From Phycomyces blakesleeanus NRRL 1555(-) (taxonomy: Eukaryota > Mucoromycota > Mucoromycetes > Mucorales > Phycomycetaceae), in NCBI RefSeq assembly GCF_001638985.1, contig NW_017265151.1, forward strand, positions 993,757 through 1,057,756: a stretch of 64,000 nucleotides of DNA. Direction: 5' to 3'. Under the pieces are notes generated by a model. That model did not search any database and was not told where the DNA came from. It worked only from the letters and a program-made list of their open reading frames with translations. Position numbers and translations under genes: made by a program. Of this stretch, positions 1 through 13,054 are shown piece after piece (position 1 is the stretch's first letter; the number at the start of each line of letters is the position of its first letter).

Positions 1-324
1 TCTTCTTCTTCTTTAGCTAACACTGCGGGTCTTTGCATTGCCAAGTGATTGGCATCTTTTTGAATTGTATATAAGACGTTAATCTTACAGTATCTTTTGA
101 GAAGAAATGCATGCTTGCAAGGCACTTGCCGAGAGATGTATCTGGGACACGAACAGCATTCGATCAAATCATTTACAACAGTGATAGACTATCATGTTGT
201 ATTATTTGTAAAAGACTTGATTTGCTACTTGCCACCAGAGTCATCCATACTAGTACTAATCACATTTAATGGACTGATGATCATAGAAGGGAGTATGTCA
301 TCTTCTATCTTGGACGCAACAAAT

Positions 325-1747
325 TCATTTCTCGCAAGTTCGTTTTTCTACCGGTCTCATCTTTCCATTGTTTAAGTGAATAAAATCCACTTCTTGTTCG
401 TAGAAATACTCTACATTGTTCATAAGGTCAAACAAAAGGCAATCCAGTCTTTTGATTCTAGCACGGCCAAAGTAGATGGTCTTGAGCTGGTTATGCCATG
501 ACTCGATGTAGTTATTCGTCAAATATCTTCTATGTGAGTCATCGACATAAGGGCGCCCCCATCTTTTAAGCAATACTTCGCTTCCAGTCCGTCGTGTTTC
601 GAAGTATCTCAAGAAGTGTAGCTAGTCGGTTATATCGCGTTTGAAGTCAAGGATTCTTGTCAAAAATATTTCTTCGTTCGACTCCATCAAGATATACTTC
701 AGCTTGTTTTTTAACTCCTGCTTGTATGCTGCCAGCTGAGCTGATGTGAATTACGCATCAAGTCTTACTTTGTTGTCGAGGTTTGTTTGCCAAGCACGAA
801 GAATATGGAATTTACAATAGTGAATTGCAACGTGAGGAAATGCAGATGTAATCGCATTAACTTCGGAAATACTGCAGTCAATGGTGATATTCAAAGGATG
901 GAAGTAGCTTCTCTCACGAAGATGCACAAGCCATTGGCTGATCGGCCTGACTGTCTGGTCATTTATAACCATGTAAGCAACAGGAAACCCTTTTCCAGTT
1001 ACGTTGTGTTGAGTCACTAAAGAGTACATGGCCTCTCCACTTCTTGCTGATATGCCATGAGTAGCATCAAGGCAGAATGATGTGGCTATTCTCGTAACTC
1101 TCACTTGGACAGGCGATTGAAAGCCAGAGGCGAAAAGATTGCTTTCAATGTTGTTGACACCAAGGTCTCCGGTAAAAATGCAATAATTTCTTTCTGGCAA
1201 TTTCTCATTCATCCAGTTAGCAATAGATGCCTTCTCATCAGAGTTGAACATATACAGCAGATTTGTCATCTATTTTATTTTATTTTACCAGAACTGTTAA
1301 ATATGAACTTCCTTTTATCTTTTTTTTTAACACACCTTCTTCATTCTATTGTATATCTTTTCGTAGTTTGGTTTTCTAACACCAACACCCCAGCTGTCAA
1401 TCTGTCGAAGGACAGATATTCTTGCGCTTCTACAGCTGCTTCCACTTCTCAGTTGATCTTCAATCAACTTAATAGCCTCAAACGGCAAGGGCAAAGTTCT
1501 GATCTCTTATCTGTCTCCAGGAACATGATTGTTATGGTCCCTTGTCATACAGAAAGTAACAATAGTAGGGGAGTTTTTGAACTGCTTTATTTTCAAAGCT
1601 CCATTCATCCGCATGCCTTTGATTCTTTTTGTGCAGGGCGGGAATCTCGCTCTGGTATATATATGCTTGCACGATAACACTGACGTGTTTCTCCAAAAAT
1701 ATATTCTTTTGAATCAAGACGTCTTTTTTTTCCATTTCGTTGAACAA
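325..1747 (-). pseudogene. Decayed MULE-type (Mutator-like) transposase gene
   Basis: Remnant of a Mutator-like DDE transposase. The stretch at 1269-754 has the MULE core: an FCLDATHG segment (first catalytic Asp), LVTQHN..GKGFPVAYMV, then TIDCS (second acidic site) and CKFHILRAW. The part at 612-325 carries the family's C-terminal TNNYIESWHNQLK segment. Both lie in one frame, interrupted by a TAA at 753-751 and a TAG at 624-622. Upstream, 1747-1335 looks like the N-terminal exon: a Cys/His-rich piece (YYCYFLYDKG, then HNNHVPGD after a frameshift, then a TAA), ending RMKK before a plausible GTGTGT...ATAG intron at about 1334-1270. Several independent breaks mean it cannot give a working transposase. 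Family assignment rests on motif recognition and is fairly secure. The outer ends of the element were not found. Confidence 0.75.
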
Positions 1748-2183
1748 AGAGTATTGATTCGGTCAAGACAACGACTCCATTCACTAGCTTTTACAGGTAC
1801 GACTACTTTAAAAGGAAGCATCTTAATCCCCTCTAAAGACGTGTTGATTTAAACATTTTGAATGTTTGAAATATCGTAAATAATGGGGTTGGACATGTTG
1901 AGATTGGGGTTTAATTTGTATTCGAAATAAAGAGAAGGAAAAGAGAAGGAATAAAAAAACCCCCAATAGAAAATTAACTTTTTCAAAAAGCCTCAAAAGG
2001 TCAATTTCAAATTTGAGCAGGCAGAAAATAAGGCGTTCCTTGAAGAGGTATCATCTTTTGCAAAAATGAATTTAATACAAAACGCTTCAATATAATTATA
2101 GAGAAGACCATGCTTAATAATTCTATTCAAGGATTTTTTATTAAATTTATTTTTGCAAAAGTTGAATCTTTTGAAAAATACCG

Positions 2184-3112
2184 TTATACATAGATACTTA
2201 AGTCCGATAGCACCATACATGCTTCACTAATCCTTGTCATGAGCGTATCTTTTTCCAAAAACTTATTTCGCTTAACTTTACTCTTGACGACTGACCAGAA
2301 CTGCTCAATCGGATTTAGTTCGGGAGAATACGGAGGAAGATATACTTACCTATATCACTTGAGCTGTGGATAGGAGCGTTATCCATGACAAGGTAATGTC
2401 CCTTCATATTGGGATACTTGTCCATTTCATCAAGAGTAGCCTTTAAAAAGCTCAGATGATGCCCTGTCACTGTTCCTATGCTACAGCCATCAGTTTAACG
2501 TCCAATCTTTCTCTTTTTAATGCGTTTTGGAACTCTCAAACTGACATTGATTAAACCAGTTGCAGATATTGCACCTAAAATCGATGTTGTGTTCGCTTTA
2601 GTTGTAGGCACTGTAACTACAGCGCGAGTTCCCTTCTTTGACCAGGTAATACCTCGTTTCAAATTGATATGAAAGACTGACTCATCAAGAAAGACTCAAT
2701 TTGTTGTGAAATCCAAGTCGGTTTGCTGCCACTTTTGTACCCAATGGTACCTTTGTTGAATCTTTTCTTCGCTGTTTCTTTCTACAGGCTGGAATTGTGC
2801 CTGCTTAATAGATAGATTGCGCTCAGTTGCCATAAAGCTATAAATAGTGCTGCGAGAAGCGTTAAGACCCGCAAAAATTTGTGTCAAACTTTCTGTCACT
2901 TCAATTACAAGAGCAGAGGGATTCTCATCAATGTAATTTAAAAGAAACTGCTTATGATCTTCTCCAAGAATACGACGCCGACTTGACTTTCTCTTCTTTT
3001 CGAAGATGCTTCCAGGGTCTTCGTAATAACGTTTAACCCATCTCTGTGCTGCTCGGACATGAATACCCAATTCATGCCAAGAAATTCTATTGGGCAATTG
3101 ACTAAGCAACAA
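2184..3112 (-). pseudogene. Decayed Tc1/mariner-like (DDE_3) transposase
   Basis: Remnant of a cut-and-paste transposase. The N-terminal 138 codons form a helix-turn-helix region (HVRAAQRWVKRYYEDPGS) and linker, then KWQQTDLDFTTN. Here a TGA at about 2696 replaces a codon just before the first catalytic motif, VFLDESVF. Further on in the same strand are TWSKKGTRAVVTVPTTKA, a TAA inside the linker, the second catalytic motif YLVMDNAPIH, and after a frameshift SPELNPIEQFW, which supplies the third acidic residue. So the D, D and E positions are all recognisable, but at least two stops and one frameshift separate them. A related, less damaged copy is at 49.4-50.8 kb and a fragment at 48.3 kb. 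No clear terminal inverted repeats were seen around this copy. Confidence 0.82.
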
Positions 3113-4872
3113 GTGAAAATAAATGAAGTTTGTAATGTGAGCACGACTTTATTTTTGGATCAGTCGACATCATTGTTGAACACGCAATTTTTTTGCACGA
3201 CATCAAACTCAAAATCAGCAACTTTACTTTCTGAAATGACTGTATATGTATAACAATAAATCACAAAATAGCCTTTGTAGTACATAACTATCTTGGTAAA
3301 TCGAGTTTGTATGTCTAAGCAACTATGTGTCAAGGCAGATATTTCATTAATCATCCTTAATAACTGTTTTACCCACATACTGACTCTTGATAGTTTGTTA
3401 ATTAAAAAGTCTGAATACCTTCAAGCCATAATCTAATAAGCATTTAGATGAGCTCTATACACTCAGATTTTTATATACATATCTTTTAAAGACAAATGTA
3501 TTTGTTCTTTGGCTATTTTATTTCTTAAATCTCAAGGTATCGAATATTCAGCGAATATGTAAGTTCCAAAAAAAAAGTAGCTTGTCTCGTACATAGTATA
3601 AAACCCCCAGTAGAATTACCTAATATATTTAAACTATGTGTAGAAATATCTTTTGGTTTACAAGTGTAAATTTGTACCACAAAATAAAAAATAAAATAAG
3701 GTGAGCATATAAAAAAAAAATACCCATATATGACAGCTAAAGGACTTTTAATGGAGACCTATTTTCAAATATATGTAAATGAAATATAAACCGAAAGTTG
3801 TACAGCTCATATAGTTTAATTGAGTATGCTTTTTTTATAACATAGCTTACGATCGAACTTCAAGTCTATTAATATAATGCTACCGACGTCTGTGCTTTGT
3901 TAACTCTTTATTATATACCAGAAAATCAATTTATATATTTGTATATAAAAATTATAACATCAATTGTGGTGCTTGCATTTGTGAACTCAAATTAAGATTT
4001 ATTTTTTCTTCCTAACACCGTTCTTTTTCACATAAGCAAAACATGATCCCAAATGGTTGTATTTTAACCAATGTCATCTATATATGTGCAAATATTAAGC
4101 ACTAATGTGTATAAGATATATATTTGGATAGTAATATATTACCAAGGTGGCTTAGATATTGTCTTGAATAGATTTAAAGTTTTTGCTGTTAAAGAAAATT
4201 ACAGTTATATTCAGTTTATTGCATAATAATATTCTATTTCACCTATAATTGTCTTTTCAACTCAGGAATATTTTCCGTATTAATTTTGAAAGGCTGTACT
4301 GATATATTAGAGAGCTTGTTACTTGTATCAAGGTAATATTTATTAGTTGCTCAAAATATCAAAGTTAGATACTGGTCCAAAAAGAAGAGGAATATCATAT
4401 TCATATTACACAATAGTTCAAAAAACATGTACTTTATTTCACAGATACAAAAAAACAATGAATACCAACTTACTAAAGCAAATTTCTATTAGCTAACATT
4501 GTACTGATCGTGTGTATTTCATCTGGATACACATATTAGACACTGTGAATTTAAAATGAGCTTCACATTAATCCGAGAGTAGATTTTTCAAAACGTACGT
4601 AGCACACTGATTCCAATGACAACCTTAATATACCTAGAACATGATTTATTCTAACAAAGTAAACGATTACCAAGCATTTGAGAATTGAATAATGTGTATG
4701 TACATACTGCATGACTTGGATGTGGTAATACAGTAATGTTACTAAGATTTCAAGTTAAATGAAATGAGTATGGTGTTCTTTACATAAAAAAAAGTATATA
4801 TACTCCTAGTTAATTTGATCTATATCTACTTCATTATAAACATATTCTCCTTAATAATACGCAATACTAGCC
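3113..4872. other. AT-rich intergenic region, no gene seen
   Basis: About 1.75 kb of very AT-rich DNA with only short open stretches. I see no domain, splice pattern or RNA gene. The last ~100 bases before 4873 are the 5' flank of the lipase gene and include a TATATACTCC stretch near 4796, but no convincing TATA box placement can be claimed. Confidence 0.6.
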
Positions 4873-6561
4873 ATGAAGATTACTCAATTGTCCGTTCTTT
4901 CCATCTCTATTACCCTGGCCTTTCTTAATGTGTCGATGGCCGCCCCGGTAAATGAGGGTCGTGCAGCCCTTGTATCCAGAGATTATAGTCTTCCTCCTAT
5001 AATCAAAAGCCGCGCAAATATCTTGGGAAAATTTCCAAAGGTCGACCTTACTGCCGAGGCTACTGCAAAAGCCAATAATGGACCTCTTCCTGAAAATGTT
5101 CAAACGACCGATGGTATTGCTGTCAATGCAACCTCAGGTCCATCTCAAGCTCAGACCTTGGCAGCCATTGGTAATTCAGTCAGCATTGCTACCGAAGTTC
5201 AAGTCCAAGACCTTAAAGTTTTCACTCAATTATCTGCCAATGTCTACTGCCGCGTCGTCGTCCCTCTTAACCAGTGGGCTTGTGCTCATTGTTCTAAGGA
5301 TGAGACTCTTGTTAGTACATTTTTTACTGTATTAATTGATACAAACGGCTTTATTACCAGAAATGATAAATCAAAGACTATCAGTCTTGTCTTTAGAGGT
5401 ACATACATATATGCAAATTTATATATTATTGGGACTAATGTACTTTTAATATATAGGATCAAACTCATTCTAGAATTTCTACACTGTGAGATATATCTGT
5501 TTTACTCTGTGCCTGCTGAATGCAAAGTAATAAGATACACTCAATTTTTATCTTTTAGGACTTTGACTTTATCACTGTAGATTACTCTCCTGTAAAAAAT
5601 GCCAAGATTCATGGCGGTAAATTCAAGACAGAAACAAACGAAACGTTTATTTATAAGGAATCAAGCTTTCAAGAATTCCTAATGTGTTTTTTTTTATACA
5701 TTTTTATAAAGGATTTTATAAAGCTTACTTGGATGTTCAAGAGCCTGTTATTTCTAAGATGATTGAGCAGATAACTGAGTATCCTAACTACAAGGTTGCA
5801 GTCTCTGGGTAAGAAAAAAACCCAAAAAGTATAATTTTTAGGACCAATATATATTAACCAAGTATCTACCACTTACTGTTAGACATTCGCTTGGCGGCTC
5901 TCTTGCTGAGATTGCTGCTATGGATCTTTACCAACGCGACACTCGTTTCAATTCCACAAATATAGTACTCCACACATATGGTATATAAGATTATGTGTAT
6001 TTACCGACTATTATAGTAAGGGATAAGTAGTTAACTTGTTTTTTTTTTTAAAAAAAAACCCCCCAAGGTCAACCTCGTACTGGAAACTCTATCCTTGGAA
6101 GCTACTTTACTGGAACTGGAATTGAATACAAGCGTACAGTTCATGATCACAATAGTAAGCCCATAGTTAATTATACAGCCTGATTTCTATAGAATTTAAT
6201 GATTATTATTATCTGTCCAAATTTATAGTGATCCCCCATCTTCCCCCCCTTTCAGTCGATTACATGCATGTTGGTACTGAATACTGGGAAACCGAGACTG
6301 GACCAGTCAGTAAGTATTTTAGAAAATTTGTTTATGATTCGGATCAATAGGATGATATACGAACTAATTATTTATCGTTATTTTTTAATAGAAATTTGCA
6401 CCGACTTTGAGTCTATCAAATGCTCCAATTCGATCGTTCCTTTTACTAGCGCAACAGATCATCTATCGTAAGTTCAATCGATAGATTATCCTATTTTTAC
6501 ACAGCTTACAGTTGATATTTTCACTAGGTACTTTGGTATCAACACTGGACTCTGTCTATAA
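4873..6561 (+). pseudogene. Secreted class-3 (Rhizomucor-type) lipase gene, probably inactivated
   Basis: Fungal triacylglycerol lipase precursor (alpha/beta hydrolase, class 3). Nine exons join in frame: 4873-5398, 5457-5485, 5559-5616, 5712-5808, 5883-5980, 6068-6154, 6229-6309, 6392-6467 and 6528-6561. The product would be 361 residues, the usual size for Rhizomucor/Rhizopus prepro-lipases. Visible are a signal peptide (residues 1-24, ending SMAAP), a propeptide, FRGSNSF before the lid, the nucleophile elbow GHSLGG (Ser about 239), the GQPRTGN strand and the C-terminal TDHLSYF with the catalytic His (about 349). Two lesions stand out. A TAG at 5471-5473 in exon 2 truncates the protein at residue 180, before the active-site Ser. 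The catalytic Asp expected before IPHLPP is Asn (AAT, about residue 298). The splice sites are otherwise intact, so decay looks recent. Confidence 0.85.
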
Positions 6562-6904
6562 ATATTTGATATTTTTTGTACATTCCAGAGTGTTTATTTA
6601 ACTCTGAAGTATATCTTTAACCATTATTTTTATCTATTCAATAAATAACTTATTTTTATTCTCTCCACAATCACAATTGATTTTAATGACTCTAGTGCAT
6701 CTATAACTTGTATACAACATCATAGAACTTATACCCAGTTCAAATAAAAACACAAGATTTGTTTAATATACATGATCTCTTTTTGTATTACTCTCTTGAG
6801 CACTGCTTTAAAAGTCTAGTAAATAATACTTTTTATGCAATGGTATACTATAGCCTTGGTATTATGTTATATGGACCAAAGGCATGCTTTTTATTTATAT
6901 GTTT

Positions 6905-9900
6905 TAAATAAAATAAACCCTGTAAAGAAGTGTGATATTAAGAGAAACTCTTCAGTATCTTTAAATGTAAAGATCTAGATCCTAGATTTAAATATTGTTT
7001 TTATATTTCTTTACAGATACTGCTAAATACTATTTTTTGGGAGAGAGAGAAAAACACTTTCATATTATGTCTAAATTTAGAGACAAGCTAATTCTTAAAG
7101 ATAGTACTCAAGTTACTCTCAGCTACCATGGTCCGTTTTTGGAATATGCTTACGCAAAAAAAAACCTTCTTCTGCGGTGGTGAAAGAATCCTGGTATGAC
7201 TACACCAATTTAGCGATCCTGATCCTAAAAAGGGGTTTTCCTACGTATAATTTAGACGACAAACGGACAGGTAAAATGTCTGGATCGAGAATAGGCTAGG
7301 AAAAGGATAACAGGTCGAAATGTGGATGAAGACCAGAACCGAATACAGCTCTCTTATACACAATTACCTCACATCAACTACTTCAATACCATCACACCCA
7401 GAAGTTTTGCTGACTCTCCAAAAGCAGGAAAAACAGTTTCACTTCAAGCTATTTGTCCTATGTGTTTGAATTATTTAGCCAAAAATCTTTTCACTGATAC
7501 AACAAACAATAATATAATTATTTCTTCAATATGGCTACTCCATAACTCTTTGCTTTAGATGAAATGTTCTCCTAAGACTACATTTTATTTTATTTTATTT
7601 TATTCTATTTTTATTTTATTTATTTTTTAAACAAAGCAAGCATTAATTTCTACATTGAATTTAAACATTTACCAAATATATTATGGCACTACAGGGCTTA
7701 CTAATATGAGCTTTGGTTTAGCTGTAAAGCCAAAATTTCCAGAAAATTGTCCTGTAGAAATCCTTTACAGAATAAGGTTTTTAAACAAATACTTATCCAA
7801 CTGACGTATATATACTATTATCTAGTGGATAAATTCAATATAGCCGGCTGAGTAATCATTTAATATATCATTTTAAAATAGCATTTTTCCGGGAAGCTTA
7901 TTAAGCATCAAGTAGCTTTGTCATATATATAAGCCCTAGAAAAAACAAAAATCTTCCTTTTATACTATCAAAACACTTGTCTTGCAATGTCTTTAAACAC
8001 TCAAGTTATTTACACAAAACCTCCCACAGGATTCCCAGTGGTTGGAGAAACTGTCAAGACATCGAAATCCACCATTGACCTTGATGCTCCTCTCCAGAAA
8101 GGCGACATCCTCTTGAAAAATCTTGTGCTTTCTATTGACCCTTATATCCGTGGGTGTATGCGTGACCCTGCAATTGCGTCTTATGCTCCAGCCTTTGAGT
8201 ATAACAGTGTCCTGGCAGGCGATACTGTGGCTGTGGTACTTAAATCTGACAACCCAAAATTCAACCAAGGCGACCTGGTTTGCGGCAGAACAGGCCTCGG
8301 ATATTTTGAAGAATACTCGCACGTCAAAGGAACCTATGCAGATAGCAACTATGTGGTGCGCAATGACTCCAAAACCAATGGTCTTCCATTGTCTTACTAT
8401 GTGGGTATTTTGGGTATGCCTGGCCTCACCGCATACGTTGGGTAAGCCTATAATGATCTATTATAAAAAAAAACACACACCTTTATTAACCTGTTTATCA
8501 TTCACATATCCAGCCTTAATAAATATGGCAGACCACAAAAAGGTGAGACTCTCTTTGTATCGGCAGCCTCAGGTGCAGTCGGTCAAATCGTTGGTCAGAT
8601 TGGCAAGACACTTGGACTCTATGTGGTTGGATCAGCCGGCTCCGATGACAAGGTCGAATACCTCAAAGAGCTCGGATTTGATGGTGCTTTCAATTACAAG
8701 ACTGAGAACATTGATTCAAAGTTAACAGAGCTTTGTCCCAATGGTATTGATATCTACTTTGATAATGTGGGAGGTACTATGCTTGAGCATGCTCTTGATC
8801 ATGCCAACAACTTTGGGCGTATCATTGGATGTGGCATGATATCTCAGTACAATACCCAGGACCAATATGGAATACGCAATCTTATCTATGTTGTGTCAAA
8901 GCGCTTGTCATTTGATGGGTTCGTTGTTCTGGACAAGGAGAACATGGCATACGAAGAAGAATTCATAAAAACATGCACACAGTGGGTTCTGGAGGGCAAA
9001 GTTAAGTATAGAGAGACAATTGTTGACGGAATCGAAAACACTCCTCAGGCAGTACTGGATGTTTTCAAAGGTAGAAACTTTGGAAAGCAAATAGTCAATG
9101 TCGCAAATTTGTAAGCAGTTTAGCTGGAAGTATTGAGAATAAATAAAAATTGCTTTTTTACACTTATTTCTCGTATAGACTCCCATAGCTCTATTTCTTA
9201 GCTCTTTTTGATTACAAAAGTATTCGATTTTTATTTATTTTATGCTGCCAATATGTTCTGGAGTTACATTGAACCTTTGATCCGATTAAATATGTGAGCT
9301 AGACAGGGTTTTCAGAAAAAGAAAGCTCTAGGGAATTATTCTAATATACATAAAGAACTTTACTTTCTGTTTTAGTTTGTTCGGTCACCTACTATGCTTG
9401 ACTACATAGACGATGACTTGGAAAAGGTCTAGAGCAAGTTTACTAAAGAATATACCACCTATAAAAACCTTGGAGTTTTTCATTATAAACGGTTGCTATA
9501 GCTGGATAATATGCAGAGAAAGTGTGTATCCTGGTGGTATTCAAATTTGAGCATTAGAAATTGAATACAAGAGGAGCATAAAGGGTACAAAGTCAAGATT
9601 GTGTTATACGACATTTATTTGCACCATGGTGTAAATAAGGAGCCAGTCTTTATTCAAAAGCTAAAAATTCAGAAAAATATACTACCAATAACAAGAGTAA
9701 ATATGCCGTATATCAAGACTAGCTCTTTCAAATAGAGTCTTATTGTAGAGATGATACTCAGTAAAACGCTTGACCAGTTATATATATGTATATATATTAT
9801 CAAAATTAACTTTTTTTTTTAATTACCCTTTATTTCCACCATATGTCTTTGTTATTTCTTCAAATTTTTGGTGGCAATTTTTTGACAATCTTCTATAAAT

Positions 9901-9956
9901 GATGCTTGTTTCTGATGAAAGAAAATGCGAAAAAGCCTTTGGCCTTTTGGCACACC
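6905..9956 (+). repeat. Left arm of ~3-kb inverted segmental duplication
   Basis: This segment recurs in reverse complement at about 21325-24340. From roughly 7853 to 9956 the match is near perfect: positions pair so that left plus right equals 31277 through the whole gene, with no net indel. From about 6905 to 7853 the match is only moderate, with many substitutions and indels. The inner end is abrupt at about 9956, just after a shared GGCCAAAGG. The arm carries one oxidoreductase gene plus shared flanks of unknown nature, including a conserved open stretch at 9852-9950 (minus) ending IEDCQKIAT. Confidence 0.85.
7987..9114 (+). CDS. NADP-dependent MDR oxidoreductase (zinc-free, LTB4-dehydrogenase/alkenal reductase type), copy 1
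   Basis: Medium-chain dehydrogenase/reductase of the zinc-independent group that reduces activated C=C bonds with NADPH (leukotriene B4 12-hydroxydehydrogenase, prostaglandin reductase and alkenal double-bond reductase relatives). Exons are 7987-8441 and 8514-9114, with a 72-bp GT-AG intron in phase 2; 351 residues. Seen in the protein: an N-terminal catalytic fold with SIDPYIRGCM, then GMPGLTAYVGL, then the nucleotide-binding loop SAASGAVGQIVGQ (AxxGxxG) and YFDNVGG. No zinc ligands are apparent. A TATATAAG box lies at about 7925-7933, some 55 bp upstream. The copy at 22163-23290 differs by only two residues that I could find. Cytosolic detoxification is the usual role; the exact substrate cannot be read from sequence. 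Confidence 0.9.
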
Positions 9957-12900
9957 TGGTTTTAAGTATAGTATACATTTGATAAGGATCAAAGAGAGAG
10001 AAAGCAAGTAAAGGACAAAAGAGGTTTGTGGATTAAAAACATGCGCGGGCTTTAGAAGGCTTGAATCAATTTTTCTTTCTATTACCTTGCAAAAAATATT
10101 TTCCATTGTCTAAAATGTATTGTCGGTCCACAATAAAGGGATATTCTTATTTAAATACAAATTATACACCTGTGGAGAACAATAAATTTAAAGCACAAAA
10201 TGCACAAGTAAATTATGAATATTATGTTTAGCGAGCTGGTTATAGCTGATATTTATTATCCTAGCAATGCTTGCTTATAAATAATGTATTATTATCATTA
10301 CCTTTATTTACTTTGTCGAGCCTGTATTTTGCCGCTACTATTCTTCTACCGAAACATAAACAAAAAGGTAAAAGCACAAATATAATACTCCTAGCTTGTA
10401 AGAAAAAAATCTTCTTCTTCTACAAATAAACTATAATAATAGTAAGCTATGAGGATATCATTGAACTAAAGGTAAAATCCTACTTATCATCATAATATCT
10501 TGTGCTGACAAGTGAATTGATCAATTTATACGAAAGAATTAATAGCTGCGTATTATATGTATCTCTAAAATTCATATCTTAATTTGTTTGTGTTTGTGTT
10601 TTGTTTAAAACTGGTGGTTGGCTTATACATACAAATTGTGATTAATATTTCTTTTCTTTTGAGTACCATAACACTAACCTAAGCTTGTAGATAATGTTGT
10701 AAGTAAATAATATTTATTTTTTCTCTTGAAACACCAAATTATTGTACAGATGTCCATAGGACCTGGTTAGATAGATAAGATATCAGCTATACTAACTGTG
10801 TGAGATGAGAGTGCAAGCGACTAGAATTTTGACTGGGTTTTTGGACATCTGATATAATCAAGCGTAGTAAGATGGATGTAATCACAAGCAAAATGAAGGA
10901 ATCGAGAAGATCTGTGATTTCTTTGACTTGTTTATTATTTGGGATGCACAAGCATGGGAACTGTAACCGAAGATTTATATTTGTTTTCTAAAGTCTAAAA
11001 TAGATAAAAGATGGGTCAGTGAAAAGATTGACTATCTTGTGACCAACTGACCCATTGACCCACTGATTAACCAACCGACCGACCGACTGACTGAATGACT
11101 GACTGACAGCCTTAAATATTCATATGTCGGGTACCATGCCCGAGTAAATCATATTTTCTTCTTCTTTTGGTGTAGAGGATTATTATAGTTGAGCTGGCTT
11201 TGCATTCTATTGAATGCAGTACAAACAACCTTAAATTTTGAGGTTTGTGATCACGAACAAAGCAAGAATTATATATATACATATATATACATATATATAT
11301 GTATATTAAATGAAAAAGAGATAAGCTCGAGGTATAAAGAACAAAGGTGTTGATATTTTAAGGCCGAGTAAACTTGAAAGAGCGGCTTTGTTTGAAGAAA
11401 GGCTAAAGATTTACCGTGAATTTGGCCATGTCTGCTTGGTCTAATAATTTCTTTTGTATTTCTTATTTTATCCTGTATCTTTTTCTTGTGTACCCCGGAC
11501 CCTGGTTGGTTTTTTTTTTCCTTAATTTTTACCCCAGGGACCAAAGGGAAATACTAGCTTTCGAGGCCCGTCATTAATATTTGACTCCAACCAAAGGGTT
11601 TTCCTTTATCTTATTTTTTCTGTTATGAATATAAAGAGGTATTATGTATTCTCTCTCTTTCTGTGTGTCTATACAGTCTTTTTTTTTTTAAAAAAAAAAA
11701 GCGTACTAATGATAGTCACAATATTGTTCGAAAGAATATATATATATAAAATATAGGTTGGTCAGCATTGAACCCTGATATATAGTTGATATGATATATA
11801 TTTATTCTCCTCAAATATACAGATAAATATAATACTTTGCTTCTGTAGCTCCGATTATAGTAGCAATAAAAAAATATACATAAAAGAACAACAACCAAAA
11901 AAAAATAGCTGCTGTAGTTCTTTTTTAACAAGATATGAAAGGCAGTACTTTTTTCCTTTAAGGAATTTTATTATGGATTTAATATGTGCCATGTACATAA
12001 CAATAATGCAGCCACAGAGATATGGTGTGTAGATGGAAGGGTGAACAGGGTCCTGTGGCTACGTCAGGTACCCAGACAGGGATTGGTTATGTAAGCAGGA
12101 AAACAAGAGTCCAATACTTTTCTTCTTCTTTTTTTTCCTATTCCTAATCCAATCAGCGTATCATAGCCCTAGTTTTTCCTCTTCCCCGTAACCCACACAT
12201 TCATTTGCCTTACTTTACTTTGTTGTGCTTTACTCTATATCATTTTTGTGATGTCACCAAGTAAATCTATAGCAACAATTTTTGTTTGGCTATTCAGATT
12301 TGCATTTGTTTTGCTGGATTTTGAGTGACATGGTTTGTTTCTTATTGGTGTGGTCATGTTAACCTCACCTGTAAACTGTGCCACAAAGATTGAATGAAAA
12401 CCCAACGGAGTTCAATACACCTAATTCAGGGTCCTCTCCTACTTGGCTTTCCAACCAAAGTAGACTACATTATTAGCATCAAGTATATCAACCTAACAAG
12501 TACACACATATGACAAGTGTATATAATTTTGGTCATCAAAATCAACAAATAAATTATATACTTAAAGAGCATCTTTGAATTGTATTTACTATTGATTAAT
12601 GCTTTCATTTGTATAAAGAATATATATATATATATATGTTTTTTATTTAAAAGAAGCATTAAAATCAATAAAGATCAATACAACTCTTGTACTACAAGAC
12701 TCTCGCAACTTCAAAAAAAAATTCCCTTTCTCCTTTCCTCATCCCCCCCCCCCCCCCTTTTTTTTCATTTTCTTCTCCCCCAAATTCTGATACTGAAACT
12801 TGTATTGACTCTACCATTGGAACCCTTATAAATATCTGTATATATTTTTAAATAAAATTGTAATATGAATAGAACTAGAACTAGAACTAGAACTAGAACT

Positions 12901-13054
12901 AGAACTAGAATTAGATTAAATTCAATTGAATTGTATTGTTTGCCTCTACTATTTTAAGGAATCCTTTTCTTCTTCTTCTTCTTCTTTTTATTCTTTTTAT
13001 TCTTATTTCTCAACCTCTTTATATTCTATTTCATATTCACCTTGCGTTACCAAA
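9957..13054. other. AT-rich intergenic region with simple repeats
   Basis: Three kilobases without a supportable gene. It contains TA-rich tracts (11274-11306, 11737-11749, 12620-12638), a degenerate tandem of CGAC/TGAC tetramers around 11040-11107, a C run near 12745-12757 and a hexanucleotide repeat listed separately. The last few hundred bases are the 5' flank of the hexokinase gene and are CT-rich (CTTCTT repeats near 12965-12990). Confidence 0.6.
12871..12912 (+). repeat. (AGAACT)7 hexanucleotide microsatellite
   Basis: Seven uninterrupted AGAACT units about 145 bp upstream of the hexokinase start codon, followed by a degenerate AGAATTAG. It lies in the likely promoter or 5' UTR. No coding role. 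Confidence 0.9.

Noticed and set aside
5486..5580. Open reading of the lipase first exon straight into the introns
   Set aside because: Consensus splice sites and the lipase lid/core alignment (DFDFITVDYSPVKNAK) require the short exons. The unspliced frame is not lipase-like.
11040..11107. CGAC/TGAC tandem as a CRISPR-like array
   Set aside because: Units are four bases, degenerate, with no spacers; this is a eukaryotic simple repeat.
12926..13054. Upstream in-frame ATG of hexokinase (would add 43 residues)
   Set aside because: The extension is Ser/Tyr/Phe low-complexity from CTTCTT repeats, has no targeting features, and the ATG at 13055 sits in a better context and matches the family N terminus.
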